Assembly (NCBI RefSeq): GCF_021732705.1
Contig: NZ_JAKFUM010000008.1
Coordinates: forward strand, 235,667-299,666
Length of the DNA stretch: 64,000 nt
Source of the DNA: Nevskia sp.
GTDB lineage: Bacteria; Pseudomonadota; Gammaproteobacteria; Nevskiales; Nevskiaceae
Reading direction: 5' to 3'
The position numbers were made by a program, and so were the translations under genes. The notes under the pieces were generated by a model, which worked only from the letters and a program-made list of their open reading frames with translations, was not told where the DNA came from and did not search any database. Position 1 is the first letter of the stretch. Each line of letters begins with the position of its first letter. This document shows, one piece after another, positions 17,837-27,582 of this stretch.

Positions 17837-18736
17837 ATGGAACTGCGTCACCTGCGCTATCTCGTTGCCGTGGCCGACGAACTGCACTTCACCCGCGCGG
17901 CGAAGCGGCTCGGCATGGAGCAGCCGCCGCTGTCGCAGCAGATTCGCCTGCTCGAAGCCGAGATCGGCACGCCGCTGTTCCATCGCGATGCCCGTGCCGT
18001 GCGCCTGACCGATGCCGGCCGGGTGTTCAGCGACGACGCCCGCGCCATCCTCGCGCATGTGCAGCGCGCCATCGATCACGCCCGCCGCGTGGCGCGCGGC
18101 GATCTCGGACGCATCGGCGTCGGCATGATCAACTCGGCACCGTTCCATCCGTTCGTGCCGCGCGTGCTGCGCGAGTACGGTCAGCAGCATCCGGATGTGG
18201 CGCTGTCGCTCGACGAGAACTCGACGCCGGTGCTCGCCGCCGCCGTGCTGGCCGATCAGCTCGACATCGCCTTCGTCCGCCCGCTGCTCGGCGACGAGCC
18301 GGGTCTGGTCACCGAAGCGCTGTTCGACGAGGACGTGCTGATCGCGCTGCCGCAGGCGCACCGGCTCGCGGCCGAACCGGCGCTGGCGCTCGACCAGCTC
18401 AAGGGCGAGCCGTTCGTGCTGTTCTCGCGCCCGGTCGGTGCCGGCTTGTACGACGACATCCTCGCCGCCTGCCGCCGCGCCGGCTTCAGCCCGCGCATCG
18501 GTCAGGAAGCGTCGCAGGTGACGTCGATCGTCAACCTCGTCGCCGCCGGCCTCGGCGTGTCGCTGGTGCCGGCGTCGATGCAGCAAATCCATTCCGACGG
18601 CGTGGCCTACCGCACCATCCTCGGCGATGCTCCGAAAGCCCGGATGAGCCTGGTCTACCGCCGTGGCGACGAATCGGCCACGGTGCGCAACATGGTGGCC
18701 CTCGCGCGGCGGGTGGCGGGGGTGATGGGGCTGTAG
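17837..18736 (+). CDS. LysR-family transcriptional regulator
   Basis: A 299-residue regulator starting at the ATG for MELRHLRYLVAVADELHFTR. The winged helix-turn-helix (1-58) contains RAAKRLGMEQPPLSQQIRLL, and the effector-binding domain covers about 90-295. The class resembles regulators of aromatic-acid or chlorocatechol catabolism (CatR/BenM style N-terminus), but no such operon is adjacent. It is divergent from aceE and has a palindromic candidate operator in front. A TTG at 17810 would add 9 residues and is less likely. Confidence 0.85.
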   Translation: MELRHLRYLVAVADELHFTRAAKRLGMEQPPLSQQIRLLEAEIGTPLFHRDARAVRLTDAGRVFSDDARAILAHVQRAIDHARRVARGDLGRIGVGMINSAPFHPFVPRVLREYGQQHPDVALSLDENSTPVLAAAVLADQLDIAFVRPLLGDEPGLVTEALFDEDVLIALPQAHRLAAEPALALDQLKGEPFVLFSRPVGAGLYDDILAACRRAGFSPRIGQEASQVTSIVNLVAAGLGVSLVPASMQQIHSDGVAYRTILGDAPKARMSLVYRRGDESATVRNMVALARRVAGVMGL

Positions 18737-18757
18737 CTCGGCAGGCAGGCGGCGGCC

Positions 18758-19060
18758 GTGCCAGCGGGGCTTGTCGCACTTCGGGATTCCGGCATCGACA
18801 AGGCCGGCATCACCACGGCGCTGAAGGTGGCCCGCCACGCGCTGGCCGGCAAGATCGACTACTCGGGCGGCGCCTGCTTCTGGGATGGCAAAGACTTGAA
18901 GACGAATCCCGATCATCCGAAGCGCGGGAAAACCGTGAAGGGCGCGGAGCGCGGCCGCGACACGGCCGCATACGAATCGACTGCTGCGTACGGCGGCACG
19001 GTGTTCTGGCGGCTGACGCCGGCGTACGTCGAAGCAACGGGCAACAAGGTGTATCGATGA
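18758..19060 (+). CDS. Hypothetical protein, possibly truncated enzyme fragment
   Basis: A 100-residue frame from a weak GTG. The middle reads IDYSGGACFWDGKDLKTNP, a pattern I associate loosely with the C-terminal part of secreted or phage-like hydrolases (GAxFWDGxD). The N-terminus looks missing, so it may be a remnant; the frame is closed upstream by the LysR stop codon 24 bases before. Its stop overlaps the ATG of the following exported protein (ATGA), so they are translationally coupled. Function unknown. Confidence 0.4.
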   Translation: MPAGLVALRDSGIDKAGITTALKVARHALAGKIDYSGGACFWDGKDLKTNPDHPKRGKTVKGAERGRDTAAYESTAAYGGTVFWRLTPAYVEATGNKVYR

Positions 19061-19785
19061 TGACAAAGCGCCTGCCGGGCTTTCTGCTGCTGCTGACCCT
19101 GACCCGCGTTGCCGGCGCCGACGCGCCCGGTCTTGCCGCCGTGGCCGAGTGGCAGCGCGACCTGTTCACCAGCCGTCCGCAACGCATGGCGGGAACCTTC
19201 GTGCCGATTGCCTTCGAAGGCGGCAACGGCGAGCCGCAATACCATGCGTTTGTGGCTGACGAGGCCGACAGCACGCCAGCGCTGCGCTATTGCGAGTCGA
19301 AGACGCCGACGCTGCGCTGGGGCAAGGCGCGCTACGCGTTACCGGCCGTGACCGCGCGCTGGCGACGGCCGGACGATCCGACCGACTGGTCGCCCGATTC
19401 GATCCGCCGCTACCAGTGGCCGACAACCGTGGCCGGCAAGCCGCAGACCCTGACCTGCCTCGATGCCGCGTTTGCCGGTCTCGGCAGCAGCGGCGGCCTC
19501 GCGTCCTGGCGCGCCGTGCTCGTGCTGCAGGCCGGAAAACCGCGCGAATGGTTGTACTTCGCCGGTTACGGTGCCAGCTGCGAGGCGGTCGGCACCCTGA
19601 ACGACGGCCGGATCGGCTTCGTGCAACTCACGCGACGCGATGGCGACGACGGTCTGTCGGCGCAGGTCTTCGCACTGGCCGGGCGCGGCAAGCTCGTGCC
19701 GGTGCAGGCGTACGTGCTGCGCGACGATGCGGCGGCGGTGAAAGGACTGCGGGTGGATTCCTTGTCCGCCGCGGCGAGTCACTGA
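19057..19785 (+). CDS. Exported hypothetical protein, 242 aa
   Basis: A signal peptide MMTKRLPGFLLLLTLTRVAG is followed by a globular domain with cysteine-containing segments (ALRYCESKTPTLRWG, QTLTCLDAAFAGLGSSGG, GYGASCEAVGTLNDGRIG). No family recognised. It overlaps the preceding small gene by 4 bases and its stop overlaps the opposing DUF4019-like gene by 7. A small cytoplasmic-looking protein followed by a coupled periplasmic protein is reminiscent of a toxin/immunity or enzyme/inhibitor layout, but that is only a suggestion. Confidence 0.55.
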   Translation: MMTKRLPGFLLLLTLTRVAGADAPGLAAVAEWQRDLFTSRPQRMAGTFVPIAFEGGNGEPQYHAFVADEADSTPALRYCESKTPTLRWGKARYALPAVTARWRRPDDPTDWSPDSIRRYQWPTTVAGKPQTLTCLDAAFAGLGSSGGLASWRAVLVLQAGKPREWLYFAGYGASCEAVGTLNDGRIGFVQLTRRDGDDGLSAQVFALAGRGKLVPVQAYVLRDDAAAVKGLRVDSLSAAASH

Positions 19786-20564
19786 CAGCGCATCTGCTGG
19801 CGGAAGGCGATGATCTGGGCCTCGGTCATGCGCTTCGCGGTCTCGTCGTCAAGCGAGTTGCTCTCGACCCGAATCAGCCGAAACTCGGTGTCCACCAGCG
19901 ACCACACCAGATAACCGCAACGGAACGGCAGGTGTTCGTATCGGCTTGAGAAGTCGACCGCGATGAACAGGCCCGGCGGTCCATTCTGGGGATTCTCGTA
20001 CCGGGTGACCTGGTACAGCGACCGCTCCAGCAACTTGCCAGCGGACTTCGCGAGTGCGTTCTGTTCCGCAATCCAGCTCGACCGCGTGATCGTGGCCGCC
20101 ATCGAGTCGCTCCAGTGCTCGAATGCGGCCTCGGCGTTTTCGGCGTCGATCGACTCCAGATACCGCAGCGACGCCGCACGAACTGTCGCCTCATCGGCAC
20201 GCGCATCCCGATCGCCGAACGACGGCGTGGCCACCGACACCGCCGGCGCGTCCGTGCAGGCGACGTCCTGAACCAGATCCAGCCGTGGCGGCTCGGCGAC
20301 CGCATCCGCCGGCCTCCCAACGCGCGCGGTCGACGTGTATTCAAACTTCTCCAGCACGAATGACCGGGGCGCGCAGACTTGCTCGAACACCGGTTGCAGC
20401 AGGCGCTGCGCGGCGTCGGTCGTCGTCACCGGCAGCGCGTCGGCCGTGACCCGGAATCTGCCACCCCCCAGCGGCTGTACGCGCGCCTCGGCACCGAGCG
20501 CAGACGAAGCGATCATCGTCAGGCTCAGCGCGATGATGAGATCGCATCGCAGTTGTCCGGCCAT
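19779..20564 (-). CDS. Exported protein with DUF4019-like C-terminus
   Basis: 261 residues with a signal peptide (LIIALSLTMIASSALGAEA). The first half contains two cysteines (EQVCAPRS, QDVACTDAP); the second half resembles DUF4019: a helix with AAFEHWSDSMAATITRSSW, then LLERSLYQVTRYENPQNGPP, then GLFIAVDFSSRYEHL. DUF4019 proteins are periplasmic and of unknown function. The assignment rests on pattern only. Confidence 0.55.
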   Translation of the reverse strand: MAGQLRCDLIIALSLTMIASSALGAEARVQPLGGGRFRVTADALPVTTTDAAQRLLQPVFEQVCAPRSFVLEKFEYTSTARVGRPADAVAEPPRLDLVQDVACTDAPAVSVATPSFGDRDARADEATVRAASLRYLESIDAENAEAAFEHWSDSMAATITRSSWIAEQNALAKSAGKLLERSLYQVTRYENPQNGPPGLFIAVDFSSRYEHLPFRCGYLVWSLVDTEFRLIRVESNSLDDETAKRMTEAQIIAFRQQMRCQ

Positions 20565-20630
20565 GCTCGAACCTCCGTGTTCTGATGCGGACGACGTTGC
20601 AAGCGCAGGCTGCCCGTCGACGAAGTACCG

Positions 20631-21578
20631 TCAAACCCGCGCCGCAATGAACGCTGCCCACACCGGATCCGGCGTCCATACCGCCAGCAGGTCGCGTTCG
20701 GCGATCTCGCGCGGGACGCCGGCCTTCAGCACGCGCCACAGGTAGACGAAGGCGGATACGCGCTTGTTGGCGGCGCAGTGAACGAACACGGTATGGCCGT
20801 CTTCGGCCGCCATCGCGGCGCAGAAGCGTTCGAAATCATCATCGGTCGGCGCGTCGAACAGCACCGGGATGTGGTGATAGCGAAGCCCCAGGCCGCGCAG
20901 GATGTCGTCTTCGTCCGGCAGCGCGTGGTCGGAGGTCGGCAGCGCGAGGTTGATCACGGCCTCGACGCCGATCGCGCGCAGGCCCTTGAATTCCTCGGCG
21001 CTCGGCTGCCCGGCGGTCAGCAGCTTTTCGCTGATCTCGTGCCAGTTGCGCGGCTTGCGCAGCATGCTCATGTCGAACGGCGGCGGGGTGAAGCCACGAC
21101 GGAGCTGCAGGTCGCGCACGGCGTAACCGGTGCCGGCCGGCCACGGCTTGATCTGTTCGAGCGGCGTCTTCTTCCACTCGATCAGCTCGGCGCCGAGGTT
21201 GACCGTGCCTTCGGCGATGACGTGGTACGCGATGATGATCTGGTTCATCCGCTCGAACGGATAGAAGCCGATGAACTCGCCGATCCGGCCTTTCAGCCCC
21301 AGCTCTTCCTCGACTTCGCGCAGCACGCCGGATTCCGGGTGCGGATCGTTCTTTTCCAGAAAGCCGGTGATCAGCGCGAACATCTTCGGCGGCCACAGCG
21401 CGTTGCGGGCGAGGATGATCTCGCCTTCGTGCTCGACGATGGCCGCGACCACCGGCACCGGGTTGTCCCAGTGCACATAGCCGCAGGCACGGTCCGGGCA
21501 GGCGATGCGCTGCATTTCGCCGTGCAGCGCCAGTTCCAGCGGCTTGGCGCATTGCGGGCAGTACTTGAAACGACTCAT
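20631..21578 (-). CDS. Nudix hydrolase fused to a protein tyrosine phosphatase-like domain
   Basis: One continuous 315-residue frame. Residues 7-32 form a zinc ribbon (CPQC at 7-10, Cys27 and Cys32); residues 40-140 are a Nudix domain whose box GFLEKNDPHPESGVLREVEE (72-91) carries one extra residue compared with the consensus but keeps REVEEELG. From about residue 175 a second domain begins, with LTAGQPSAEEFKGLRAIGV, VINLALPTSDHALPDE and the P-loop HCAANKR (Cys268, Arg273) of cysteine-dependent phosphatases. These halves usually occur as separate proteins. Likely cytoplasmic nucleotide-pyrophosphate hydrolysis plus phosphatase activity; substrates unknown. Confidence 0.85.
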   Translation of the reverse strand: MSRFKYCPQCAKPLELALHGEMQRIACPDRACGYVHWDNPVPVVAAIVEHEGEIILARNALWPPKMFALITGFLEKNDPHPESGVLREVEEELGLKGRIGEFIGFYPFERMNQIIIAYHVIAEGTVNLGAELIEWKKTPLEQIKPWPAGTGYAVRDLQLRRGFTPPPFDMSMLRKPRNWHEISEKLLTAGQPSAEEFKGLRAIGVEAVINLALPTSDHALPDEDDILRGLGLRYHHIPVLFDAPTDDDFERFCAAMAAEDGHTVFVHCAANKRVSAFVYLWRVLKAGVPREIAERDLLAVWTPDPVWAAFIAARV

Positions 21579-21634
21579 GTCAGGGTGATCCGGAGGAAGG
21601 AATTCGGGGACGGCGGCAGGCGCTCGGGCAGCCG

Positions 21635-22090
21635 TCAGGTCAAGGTCTCGATGAACGCGGCGTAGCGTCCGCGATGGACCACGGCGACGCGCTCGTCGGC
21701 GCTGATCTGGGTTTCGATCTCGATGCGGGCGCGGCGGCGACGGCGCAGCGCCGTGACGAAACGCGGCCATTCGGCGTCCGGCACGGTCGAGATCGCGGTG
21801 AAATCGGCGGTCACCGGTTCGCGGAAATCGCAGTCGCTGTGCTGGACGACGATGTGGACATCGTCCAGCCCTTCGGCGCGAAGTGCCGTGCTCAGCAGCG
21901 ACCAGCCGCCGAGAATGCCGAGTGTCGCCAGGCTGCCGCCGAACGCGGTACCGCGATGATTGCGATTGGCGGCGAGCGGTGCGGCGATTTCCATGCGGCT
22001 GCCATCGAACGCGACGACGCGCGCAGCCAGCGCCGCGGTCAGCGGAATGTTCGCGTGCAGGTAGGCGGTCAGGGCCTCGGGCGTGCTCAT
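21635..22090 (-). CDS. YiiD C-terminal-type thioesterase
   Basis: A 151-residue hotdog-fold protein. The recognisable segment is [20 protein letters not shown] followed by [10 protein letters not shown], with [10 protein letters not shown] later. It matches the putative thioesterase domain found at the C-terminus of E. coli YiiD and as free-standing proteins. The acyl substrate is unknown. It sits upstream of the Nudix-phosphatase gene on the same strand and is divergent from dctA. Confidence 0.8.
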   Translation of the reverse strand: MSTPEALTAYLHANIPLTAALAARVVAFDGSRMEIAAPLAANRNHRGTAFGGSLATLGILGGWSLLSTALRAEGLDDVHIVVQHSDCDFREPVTADFTAISTVPDAEWPRFVTALRRRRRARIEIETQISADERVAVVHRGRYAAFIETLT

Positions 22091-22197
22091 GGCGGCACCT
22101 TACTGGATGGCCTGCGCCGCCGTCACCGTCCACCTTGCCGACCGTGAACCGCCGGCACCACACTCGGCAGCCCCGCCTGCCGAATCCCGAACACCCG

Positions 22198-23466
22198 ATG
22201 AAACCGCCGTTGTACAAGCTGTTGTACGTGCAGGTGATCGTGGCGATCGCCTGTGGCGCGCTGCTCGGGCATTTCGCGCCGGCCGATGCCACGGCGCTGA
22301 AGCCCCTCGGCGACGGCTTCATCAAGCTGATCAAGATGATCATCGCGCCGATCATCTTCTGCACCATCGTCAGCGGCATCGCCGGCGTGCAGGATCTGAA
22401 GAAGGTCGGCCGCGTCGGCGGCAAGGCGCTGCTGTATTTCGAGGTGGTGTCGACGTTCGCGCTGGCCATCGGGCTCGTCGTCGCCAACCTGGTGAAGCCG
22501 GGCGCCGGCTTCAATGTCGACCCCGCGACGCTCGACCCGAAGGCGATTGCCGACTACACGACGCGGGCGCACGACCAGAGCACGGTCGCCTTCCTGCTGA
22601 ACATCATTCCGGAGACTTTCGTCAGCGCCTTCGCCCGAGGCGAGATCCTGCAGGTGCTGCTGCTCGGCATCCTGTTCGGCTTCGCGCTGGCGGCGATGGG
22701 CGAGCGCGGCAAGGCGCTGCTGGCGACGATCGACGACTTCACCAAGGCCGTGTTCGGCGTGGCCGGCATCATCATGAAGGCGGCACCGGTCGGTGCGTTC
22801 GGCGCGATGGCGTTCACCATCGGCAAGTACGGCGTCGATTCGCTGGCGCAGCTCGGTGCCCTGATCGCCAGCGTCTACGGCACCAGCCTGCTGTTCGTGT
22901 TCGTGGTGCTCGGCGCCATCGCGAAGCTGACCGGCTTCAGCCTGCTGCGCTTCCTCGGCTACATCAAGGAAGAACTGCTGATCGTGCTCGGCACCAGTTC
23001 GTCGGAAAGTGCTCTGCCGCGGCTGATGCAGAAGCTGGAGAAGCTCGGCGCGTCGAAATCGGTGGTCGGGCTCGTGGTGCCGACCGGCTACTCGTTCAAT
23101 CTCGACGGCACCAACATCTACATGACGATGGCTGCGCTGTTCATCGCGCAGGCGATGAATGTCGAGCTGACCTTGGGGCAGGAACTGACGGTGCTTGGGG
23201 TGGCGATGCTGACCTCCAAGGGCGCGACCGGCGTCACCGGCGCCGGCTTCGTCACGCTCGCCGCGACCCTGCAGGTGATCCCGACGATTCCGGTCGCCGG
23301 CATGGCGCTGATCCTTGGCGTCGACCGCTTCATGAGCGAATGCCGCGCGCTGACCAACTTCATCGGCAATGGCGTGGCCGCACTCGTCATCGCCCGCTGG
23401 GAAGGCGAGCTGGATCGCGGGCAGCTGGCGGCGGAGCTGCGCGGCGACCGCGTGGCCAAGTCCTAG
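22198..23466 (+). CDS. dctA: Dicarboxylate/amino acid:cation symporter (DctA/GltP family)
   Basis: A 422-residue inner-membrane transporter of the glutamate-transporter fold, about eight membrane helices plus re-entrant loops. Diagnostic segments: [17 protein letters not shown], the serine-rich hairpin [33 protein letters not shown], and [19 protein letters not shown]. DctA takes up C4-dicarboxylates with protons or sodium; DctA rather than GltP is favoured by the overall sequence but substrate is inferred. The ATG at 22198 gives the usual short cytoplasmic N-terminus. Its last 4 bases overlap the opposing DUF2784 gene. Confidence 0.9.
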   Translation: MKPPLYKLLYVQVIVAIACGALLGHFAPADATALKPLGDGFIKLIKMIIAPIIFCTIVSGIAGVQDLKKVGRVGGKALLYFEVVSTFALAIGLVVANLVKPGAGFNVDPATLDPKAIADYTTRAHDQSTVAFLLNIIPETFVSAFARGEILQVLLLGILFGFALAAMGERGKALLATIDDFTKAVFGVAGIIMKAAPVGAFGAMAFTIGKYGVDSLAQLGALIASVYGTSLLFVFVVLGAIAKLTGFSLLRFLGYIKEELLIVLGTSSSESALPRLMQKLEKLGASKSVVGLVVPTGYSFNLDGTNIYMTMAALFIAQAMNVELTLGQELTVLGVAMLTSKGATGVTGAGFVTLAATLQVIPTIPVAGMALILGVDRFMSECRALTNFIGNGVAALVIARWEGELDRGQLAAELRGDRVAKS

Positions 23467-23849
23467 TCCTGGTCCTCGACGCGGGCCGACCGACGGCAGC
23501 GTGCAGCCACGACCCCGTAGACCGCGACACTCCACAGCACGAAGGCGATCGCGAGGTTCCGCTGATCGTCCGGGGTCAGCGCCGCCGGATAGATCATCGG
23601 TAGCAGGTAGTACTCGATGAAACCGCCGCCGTAGCCGGCATCGCCAGCCAAGGCCCGGTAATGGTTCTCGAGCCGGGTCAGCGGGCAGATGCCATGCGTG
23701 GCCTCGATCCAGACACCCCAGGCCAGCGCCGGCAGATGCAGCGCCGCGAGCCAGCGCCGCCACAGCAGCAGCACGCCGCCGAACACGGCGAACAGGATGA
23801 ACGCGAGATGCACGAGCAGCACGGCATCGGCGGCGAGCCGGGCGGCCAT
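23463..23849 (-). CDS. DUF2784 membrane protein
   Basis: 128 residues with three or four membrane helices ([60 protein letters not shown]). The family signature includes the histidine in VHLAFI and the loop [13 protein letters not shown]. Role unknown. It lies 5 bases downstream of mnmE on the same strand, so is probably co-transcribed. Confidence 0.85.
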   Translation of the reverse strand: MAARLAADAVLLVHLAFILFAVFGGVLLLWRRWLAALHLPALAWGVWIEATHGICPLTRLENHYRALAGDAGYGGGFIEYYLLPMIYPAALTPDDQRNLAIAFVLWSVAVYGVVAARCRRSARVEDQD

Positions 23850-23854
23850 CGCCG

Positions 23855-25228
23855 CTACTTGCCGAGGCAGAACGTGGAGAAGATGCGGCCGAGCAGATCG
23901 TCCGCCGTGTAGCGGCCGGTGATCGCTTCCAGCGCGGCCTGCGCCAGCCGCAGATGCTCGGCGATCAGTTCCGGGCTGCGCAGGCCCTGCGTCCTGGCCT
24001 GCGCGATCTCGGCGGCGGCCTGACGCAGCGCGTCGACATGGCGGGTGCGGGCGCCGAAGGCGTCGCCGGCCGTGTCATCGAGTCCGGCCGCGGCATGCAA
24101 GGCGCTGATCAGGCTGGGGATTCCGTCGCCGGTCGCAGCCGACAGGCGCAGATTGCCCCGTGCTCCGGGCTCGTCATCAACCCCGTCGACGGCCGTCGCC
24201 GGCTGGCCGCTCAAGTCGCACTTGGTGTGCACGATCCGCCGCGGCACGGTGGCCGGCAGGGTCGCGAGCAGCGCCTCGTCGTCGGCCGTGACGCCGCTGC
24301 GATCGTCGACCAGATAGAGCAGCAGTTCCGCCTGTTCGACCGCGCGCCGTGCCCGTTCGATGCCGATGCGTTCGATCTCGTCGCGGGTTTCGCGCAGCCC
24401 GGCGGTATCGAGCACGGTCACCGGCAGGCCATCGAGCACCAGATGCTCGCGCAGCACGTCGCGCGTGGTGCCGGGAATCGGCGAGACGATCGCGGCGTCG
24501 GTGCCGGCGAGGCGATTCAGCAGGGTGGACTTGCCGACGTTCGGCTGGCCGGCGATCGCGACGACCAAGCCATCGCGCAGCCGCCGGCCCTGCGCCGCGG
24601 ACACGAGCAACTGCGCCAGCTGCTGGTCGAGCGCAGCAAGCCGCTCGATCATCTGCGCCGACGACAGCCACGGCACGTCTTCGTCGGCGAAATCCAGCGC
24701 GGCTTCCAGATCGGCCCGCAACGCGATCAGGGCATCGACCAGCCCGCCGACACGTTGCGAGAACTCGCCGTGCAGCGAGCGGCTGGCGGCGCGAACGGCG
24801 GCCTGACTGCCGGCGTCGATCAGGTCGGCAATGCTTTCGGCCTGCGCCAGATCGAGCCGGCCGTTGACGAACGCGCGCTCGGAAAATTCGCCGGGGCGGG
24901 CGAGGCGGGCACCGGCGCGCACGGCGGCGCGCAGCAGCAGATCGAGCACGACCGGGCCGCCGTGGCCCTGCAGTTCGACCACCGCTTCGCCGGTGAACGA
25001 GTTCGGCGCCGGGAACCACAGCACGAGGCCATGATCGATGACGATGCCATCGCCATCGCGGAACCGGCGCAAGCCGGCGACGCGGGGTTCCGGCACCCGG
25101 CCACAGATCGTGGCGGCGATGGCGGCGGCTTCCGGCCCGGAAATCCGCAGCAGTCCGACCGCGCCGCGACCGGGCGCGGTGGCGACGGCAGCGATGGTGT
25201 CGACAGCGCGCGAGTCGGAAGCGGTCAT
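23855..25228 (-). CDS. mnmE: tRNA uridine-5-carboxymethylaminomethyl modification GTPase
   Basis: A 457-residue protein with the formyl-THF-binding N-terminal domain (DTIAAVATAPGRGAVGLLRI), a helical middle domain, an inserted G domain (AGQPNVGKSTLLNRL, SPIPGTTRD, DTAGLRETRDEIE) and the C-terminal CLGK motif. With MnmG it modifies the wobble uridine of several tRNAs. Position next to yidC is the usual origin-proximal arrangement. Confidence 0.97.
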   Translation of the reverse strand: MTASDSRAVDTIAAVATAPGRGAVGLLRISGPEAAAIAATICGRVPEPRVAGLRRFRDGDGIVIDHGLVLWFPAPNSFTGEAVVELQGHGGPVVLDLLLRAAVRAGARLARPGEFSERAFVNGRLDLAQAESIADLIDAGSQAAVRAASRSLHGEFSQRVGGLVDALIALRADLEAALDFADEDVPWLSSAQMIERLAALDQQLAQLLVSAAQGRRLRDGLVVAIAGQPNVGKSTLLNRLAGTDAAIVSPIPGTTRDVLREHLVLDGLPVTVLDTAGLRETRDEIERIGIERARRAVEQAELLLYLVDDRSGVTADDEALLATLPATVPRRIVHTKCDLSGQPATAVDGVDDEPGARGNLRLSAATGDGIPSLISALHAAAGLDDTAGDAFGARTRHVDALRQAAAEIAQARTQGLRSPELIAEHLRLAQAALEAITGRYTADDLLGRIFSTFCLGK

Positions 25229-25316
25229 GGCGCGCAGTTTACGGCGCGGGCACCGAAGCCCGGCGCGAGCGGCCTCCCCTCGCAGGCGAGGGCAGGCAGG
25301 GCCGTCGCGCGGGCGA

Positions 25317-27029
25317 TCAGGCCTTCTTCAGCTCGCGCTTGGCGCCGTCGGCCTGCTCGATCCGATAGGTGATGTACTTCTGCTGCGCGATGCCGATGAC
25401 GTTCGACACGAACCAGTAGACGACGAGGCCGGCCGGGAAGAACAGGAACATGCCGGTGAACGCGATCGGCATGATGTTCATGATCCGCGCCTGCATCGGG
25501 TCCATCGTCGCGAGCTGACCGGACATGCGCTGCTGCAGCCACATCGACGCGCCGTACAGCACCGGCATGATGTACAGCGGATCGGCGGCCGACAGATCCT
25601 GCAGCCACAGCATGAACGGCGCCTGGCGCAGTTCGACCGATTCGATCAGCACCCAGTACAGCGAGAAGAACACCGGCATCTGCACCAGGATCGGCCAGCA
25701 GCCGGCGAGCGGGTTGAAGCCTTCCTTCTTGTACAGATCCATCATCGCGCGGCTGAGCTTTTCGCGATCGTCCGCGTAGCGCTCCTTCAGTTCGGCGATG
25801 CGCGGCGTGAACTTCTTCATCTTCGCCATCGACTTGTACTGCGCGGCAGTCAGCGGATAGAACAGCAGCTTGACCAGCAGGGTCAGCAGAATGATCGACC
25901 AGCCCCAGTTGCCAACCAGGCCGTGGAAGAAGTTCATCGCCACGAACAGCGGCTTGGCGATGACGGTGAGGATGCCGTAGTCCTCGGTCAGCGCGAGGCC
26001 CGGCGCGACAGCATCCAGTTTGCCCTGCAGCTTCGGGCCGATGTACAGGCCGGTGCTGAAGCTGGCTTCGGCCCCATCGGCCACCAGCTTGCCGGCGCCG
26101 AGGTACTGGCCGAGATAATTCGTGCCGCCGGCCGGCTTGCCGCTCAGGGTCAGGGCCTCGTCCGCTGGCGGGATGATGGCGGCGATGAAGTAATGCTGGA
26201 TCATCGCCAGCCAGCCGCCGGTCTGCTTCGACTCGTACGGCGCGCCGTTCAGTTCGGTCAGCTTGATCTTCTTGAAGCGGTAGTCGGTCGTGCCAGGCTT
26301 CTGCTCGAACACACCCATGCCGAGGAAGGTCGAGATGAACTTCTGGGCCTTCTCCGACGACACCGGGTTGCGCAGCCAGCGCGCGTACGGGCTGACATTC
26401 AGCGGCTGCCCGGACTTGTTGACGATGCTCTGCACCAGTTCGATCTGGTAGCTGCCGCGCTTGATCCGATAAACCTTGCGCAGGGTGACGCCGCTGGCAT
26501 CGGTGGTTTCGAACGGCACGTCGAGCGTGTCGACACCCGGCGCCAGCTCGTACGCGGTCTGCGGGGTCGAGTAGATCGTCTGGCCGGTGGCCAATGGCTT
26601 TTCGACGGCGGCAAGGCCGGCCTGCAGGGTGAACACCTGACCATCGCGATCGTTCAACAGCGGCAGCTTGCGCGTCGGGTCGTTCTTCTCGAGCTGGTAG
26701 TTCAGCAGCTCCACGCGGCGCAACTCAGCCCCGGCGGTCGAAATCTCGGCATCGATCAGATCGGTCTTGACCCGGATGGTCTGGGCGGCAACCGGCGCGG
26801 CAGCCGTGCCGTCGGCGACGGTCGGCGCGGCATTCGGATCAGACTTGGCGTCGGTCGCCGACGGCACCGGCGGTGCAGTCGGATCGGCAGGCACGTTGGC
26901 CGCGGCCGTCGCAGCCGGGCTGGTTGCAGCGATCGCGGCGGCGGACGGGAAATCCTTGTTCCAGGCTTCGTACAGCAGGAACAGGATCACGCCCAGCACC
27001 GCGATCAATGCCATGCGGCGAGTTTCCAT
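25317..27029 (-). CDS. yidC: Membrane protein insertase YidC
   Basis: A 570-residue Oxa1/YidC insertase of the gram-negative type: N-terminal signal-anchor (METRRMALIAVLGVILFLLY), a large periplasmic beta-sandwich (about 60-350) and five core membrane segments starting near FFHGLVGNWGWSIILLTLLV, with the cytoplasmic hairpin and the conserved QMPVFFSLYWVL and NIMPIAFTGMFLFFPAG segments. It inserts and folds inner-membrane proteins with or without Sec. It is followed upstream by yidD, 5 bp away. Confidence 0.97.
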   Translation of the reverse strand: METRRMALIAVLGVILFLLYEAWNKDFPSAAAIAATSPAATAAANVPADPTAPPVPSATDAKSDPNAAPTVADGTAAAPVAAQTIRVKTDLIDAEISTAGAELRRVELLNYQLEKNDPTRKLPLLNDRDGQVFTLQAGLAAVEKPLATGQTIYSTPQTAYELAPGVDTLDVPFETTDASGVTLRKVYRIKRGSYQIELVQSIVNKSGQPLNVSPYARWLRNPVSSEKAQKFISTFLGMGVFEQKPGTTDYRFKKIKLTELNGAPYESKQTGGWLAMIQHYFIAAIIPPADEALTLSGKPAGGTNYLGQYLGAGKLVADGAEASFSTGLYIGPKLQGKLDAVAPGLALTEDYGILTVIAKPLFVAMNFFHGLVGNWGWSIILLTLLVKLLFYPLTAAQYKSMAKMKKFTPRIAELKERYADDREKLSRAMMDLYKKEGFNPLAGCWPILVQMPVFFSLYWVLIESVELRQAPFMLWLQDLSAADPLYIMPVLYGASMWLQQRMSGQLATMDPMQARIMNIMPIAFTGMFLFFPAGLVVYWFVSNVIGIAQQKYITYRIEQADGAKRELKKA

Positions 27030-27034
27030 GGGGT

Positions 27035-27250
27035 CTAGCGCTCCGGAACAGGGTCAAGGCCACCGGCATTGAGCGGGTGGCAGCGGGAAATGCGTTTGAG
27101 GGCAAGCCAGCTGCCACGCGCTGGGCCGAAGCGTTCGATCGCTTCGACCGCGTAATGGGAGCAGCTGGGGTGGAAACGGCAGCGGGGTCCGAGCAACGGA
27201 CTTATCCCGCGCTGGTAGGCGCGGATGGGGCCGATGAGGAGCGCGCGCAT
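27035..27250 (-). CDS. yidD: Membrane protein insertion efficiency factor YidD
   Basis: A 71-residue protein with the full family signature: [20 protein letters not shown], then [10 protein letters not shown] and [13 protein letters not shown]. Three conserved cysteines are present. It is a small membrane-associated protein helping YidC-dependent insertion. Its start overlaps the 3' end of rnpA by 49 bases, a common arrangement. Confidence 0.95.
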   Translation of the reverse strand: MRALLIGPIRAYQRGISPLLGPRCRFHPSCSHYAVEAIERFGPARGSWLALKRISRCHPLNAGGLDPVPER

Positions 27251-27582
27251 CGTTCGATCACCAAGGTCCAGATGTCGGCAAGCAAGGCGCGAATCGCGTC
27301 ATTGCTCAGGTCGGCCAGTCCGGAATGTGCGAAGAACACCAGGTCCACCGCCGGAAGCCGCGCGCGATTGTGCCGGAAATCCTCGCGGATGAGTCGCTTG
27401 ATCCGGTTCCGGTCATGGGCATCGGCAACCGCCTTCTTGGCGATGGCCAGACCGAGCCGGGGATGCGGCATTGCGTTCAACCGGTAGCTCAGGCCGAGCG
27501 GCGAGCGCTTGAGGCGCCGCCCTTCGGCAAACACCAGCTTGAACTCGGCCGGGTTGTGCAGACGGGCGGCCGGCGGGAACAC
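27202..27582 (-). CDS. rnpA: Ribonuclease P protein component
   Basis: The basic RNase P protein that binds the catalytic RNA for pre-tRNA 5' processing. Hallmarks: [40 protein letters not shown] and [12 protein letters not shown] (the RNR motif). I chose the GTG at 27582, which gives 126 residues, close to the usual size. The frame stays open to another GTG at 27753, which would give 183 residues with an unusual Ala/Arg-rich N-terminal extension; the real start is unresolved. It overlaps yidD by 49 bases. Confidence 0.85.
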   Translation of the reverse strand: MFPPAARLHNPAEFKLVFAEGRRLKRSPLGLSYRLNAMPHPRLGLAIAKKAVADAHDRNRIKRLIREDFRHNRARLPAVDLVFFAHSGLADLSNDAIRALLADIWTLVIERCARSSSAPSAPTSAG

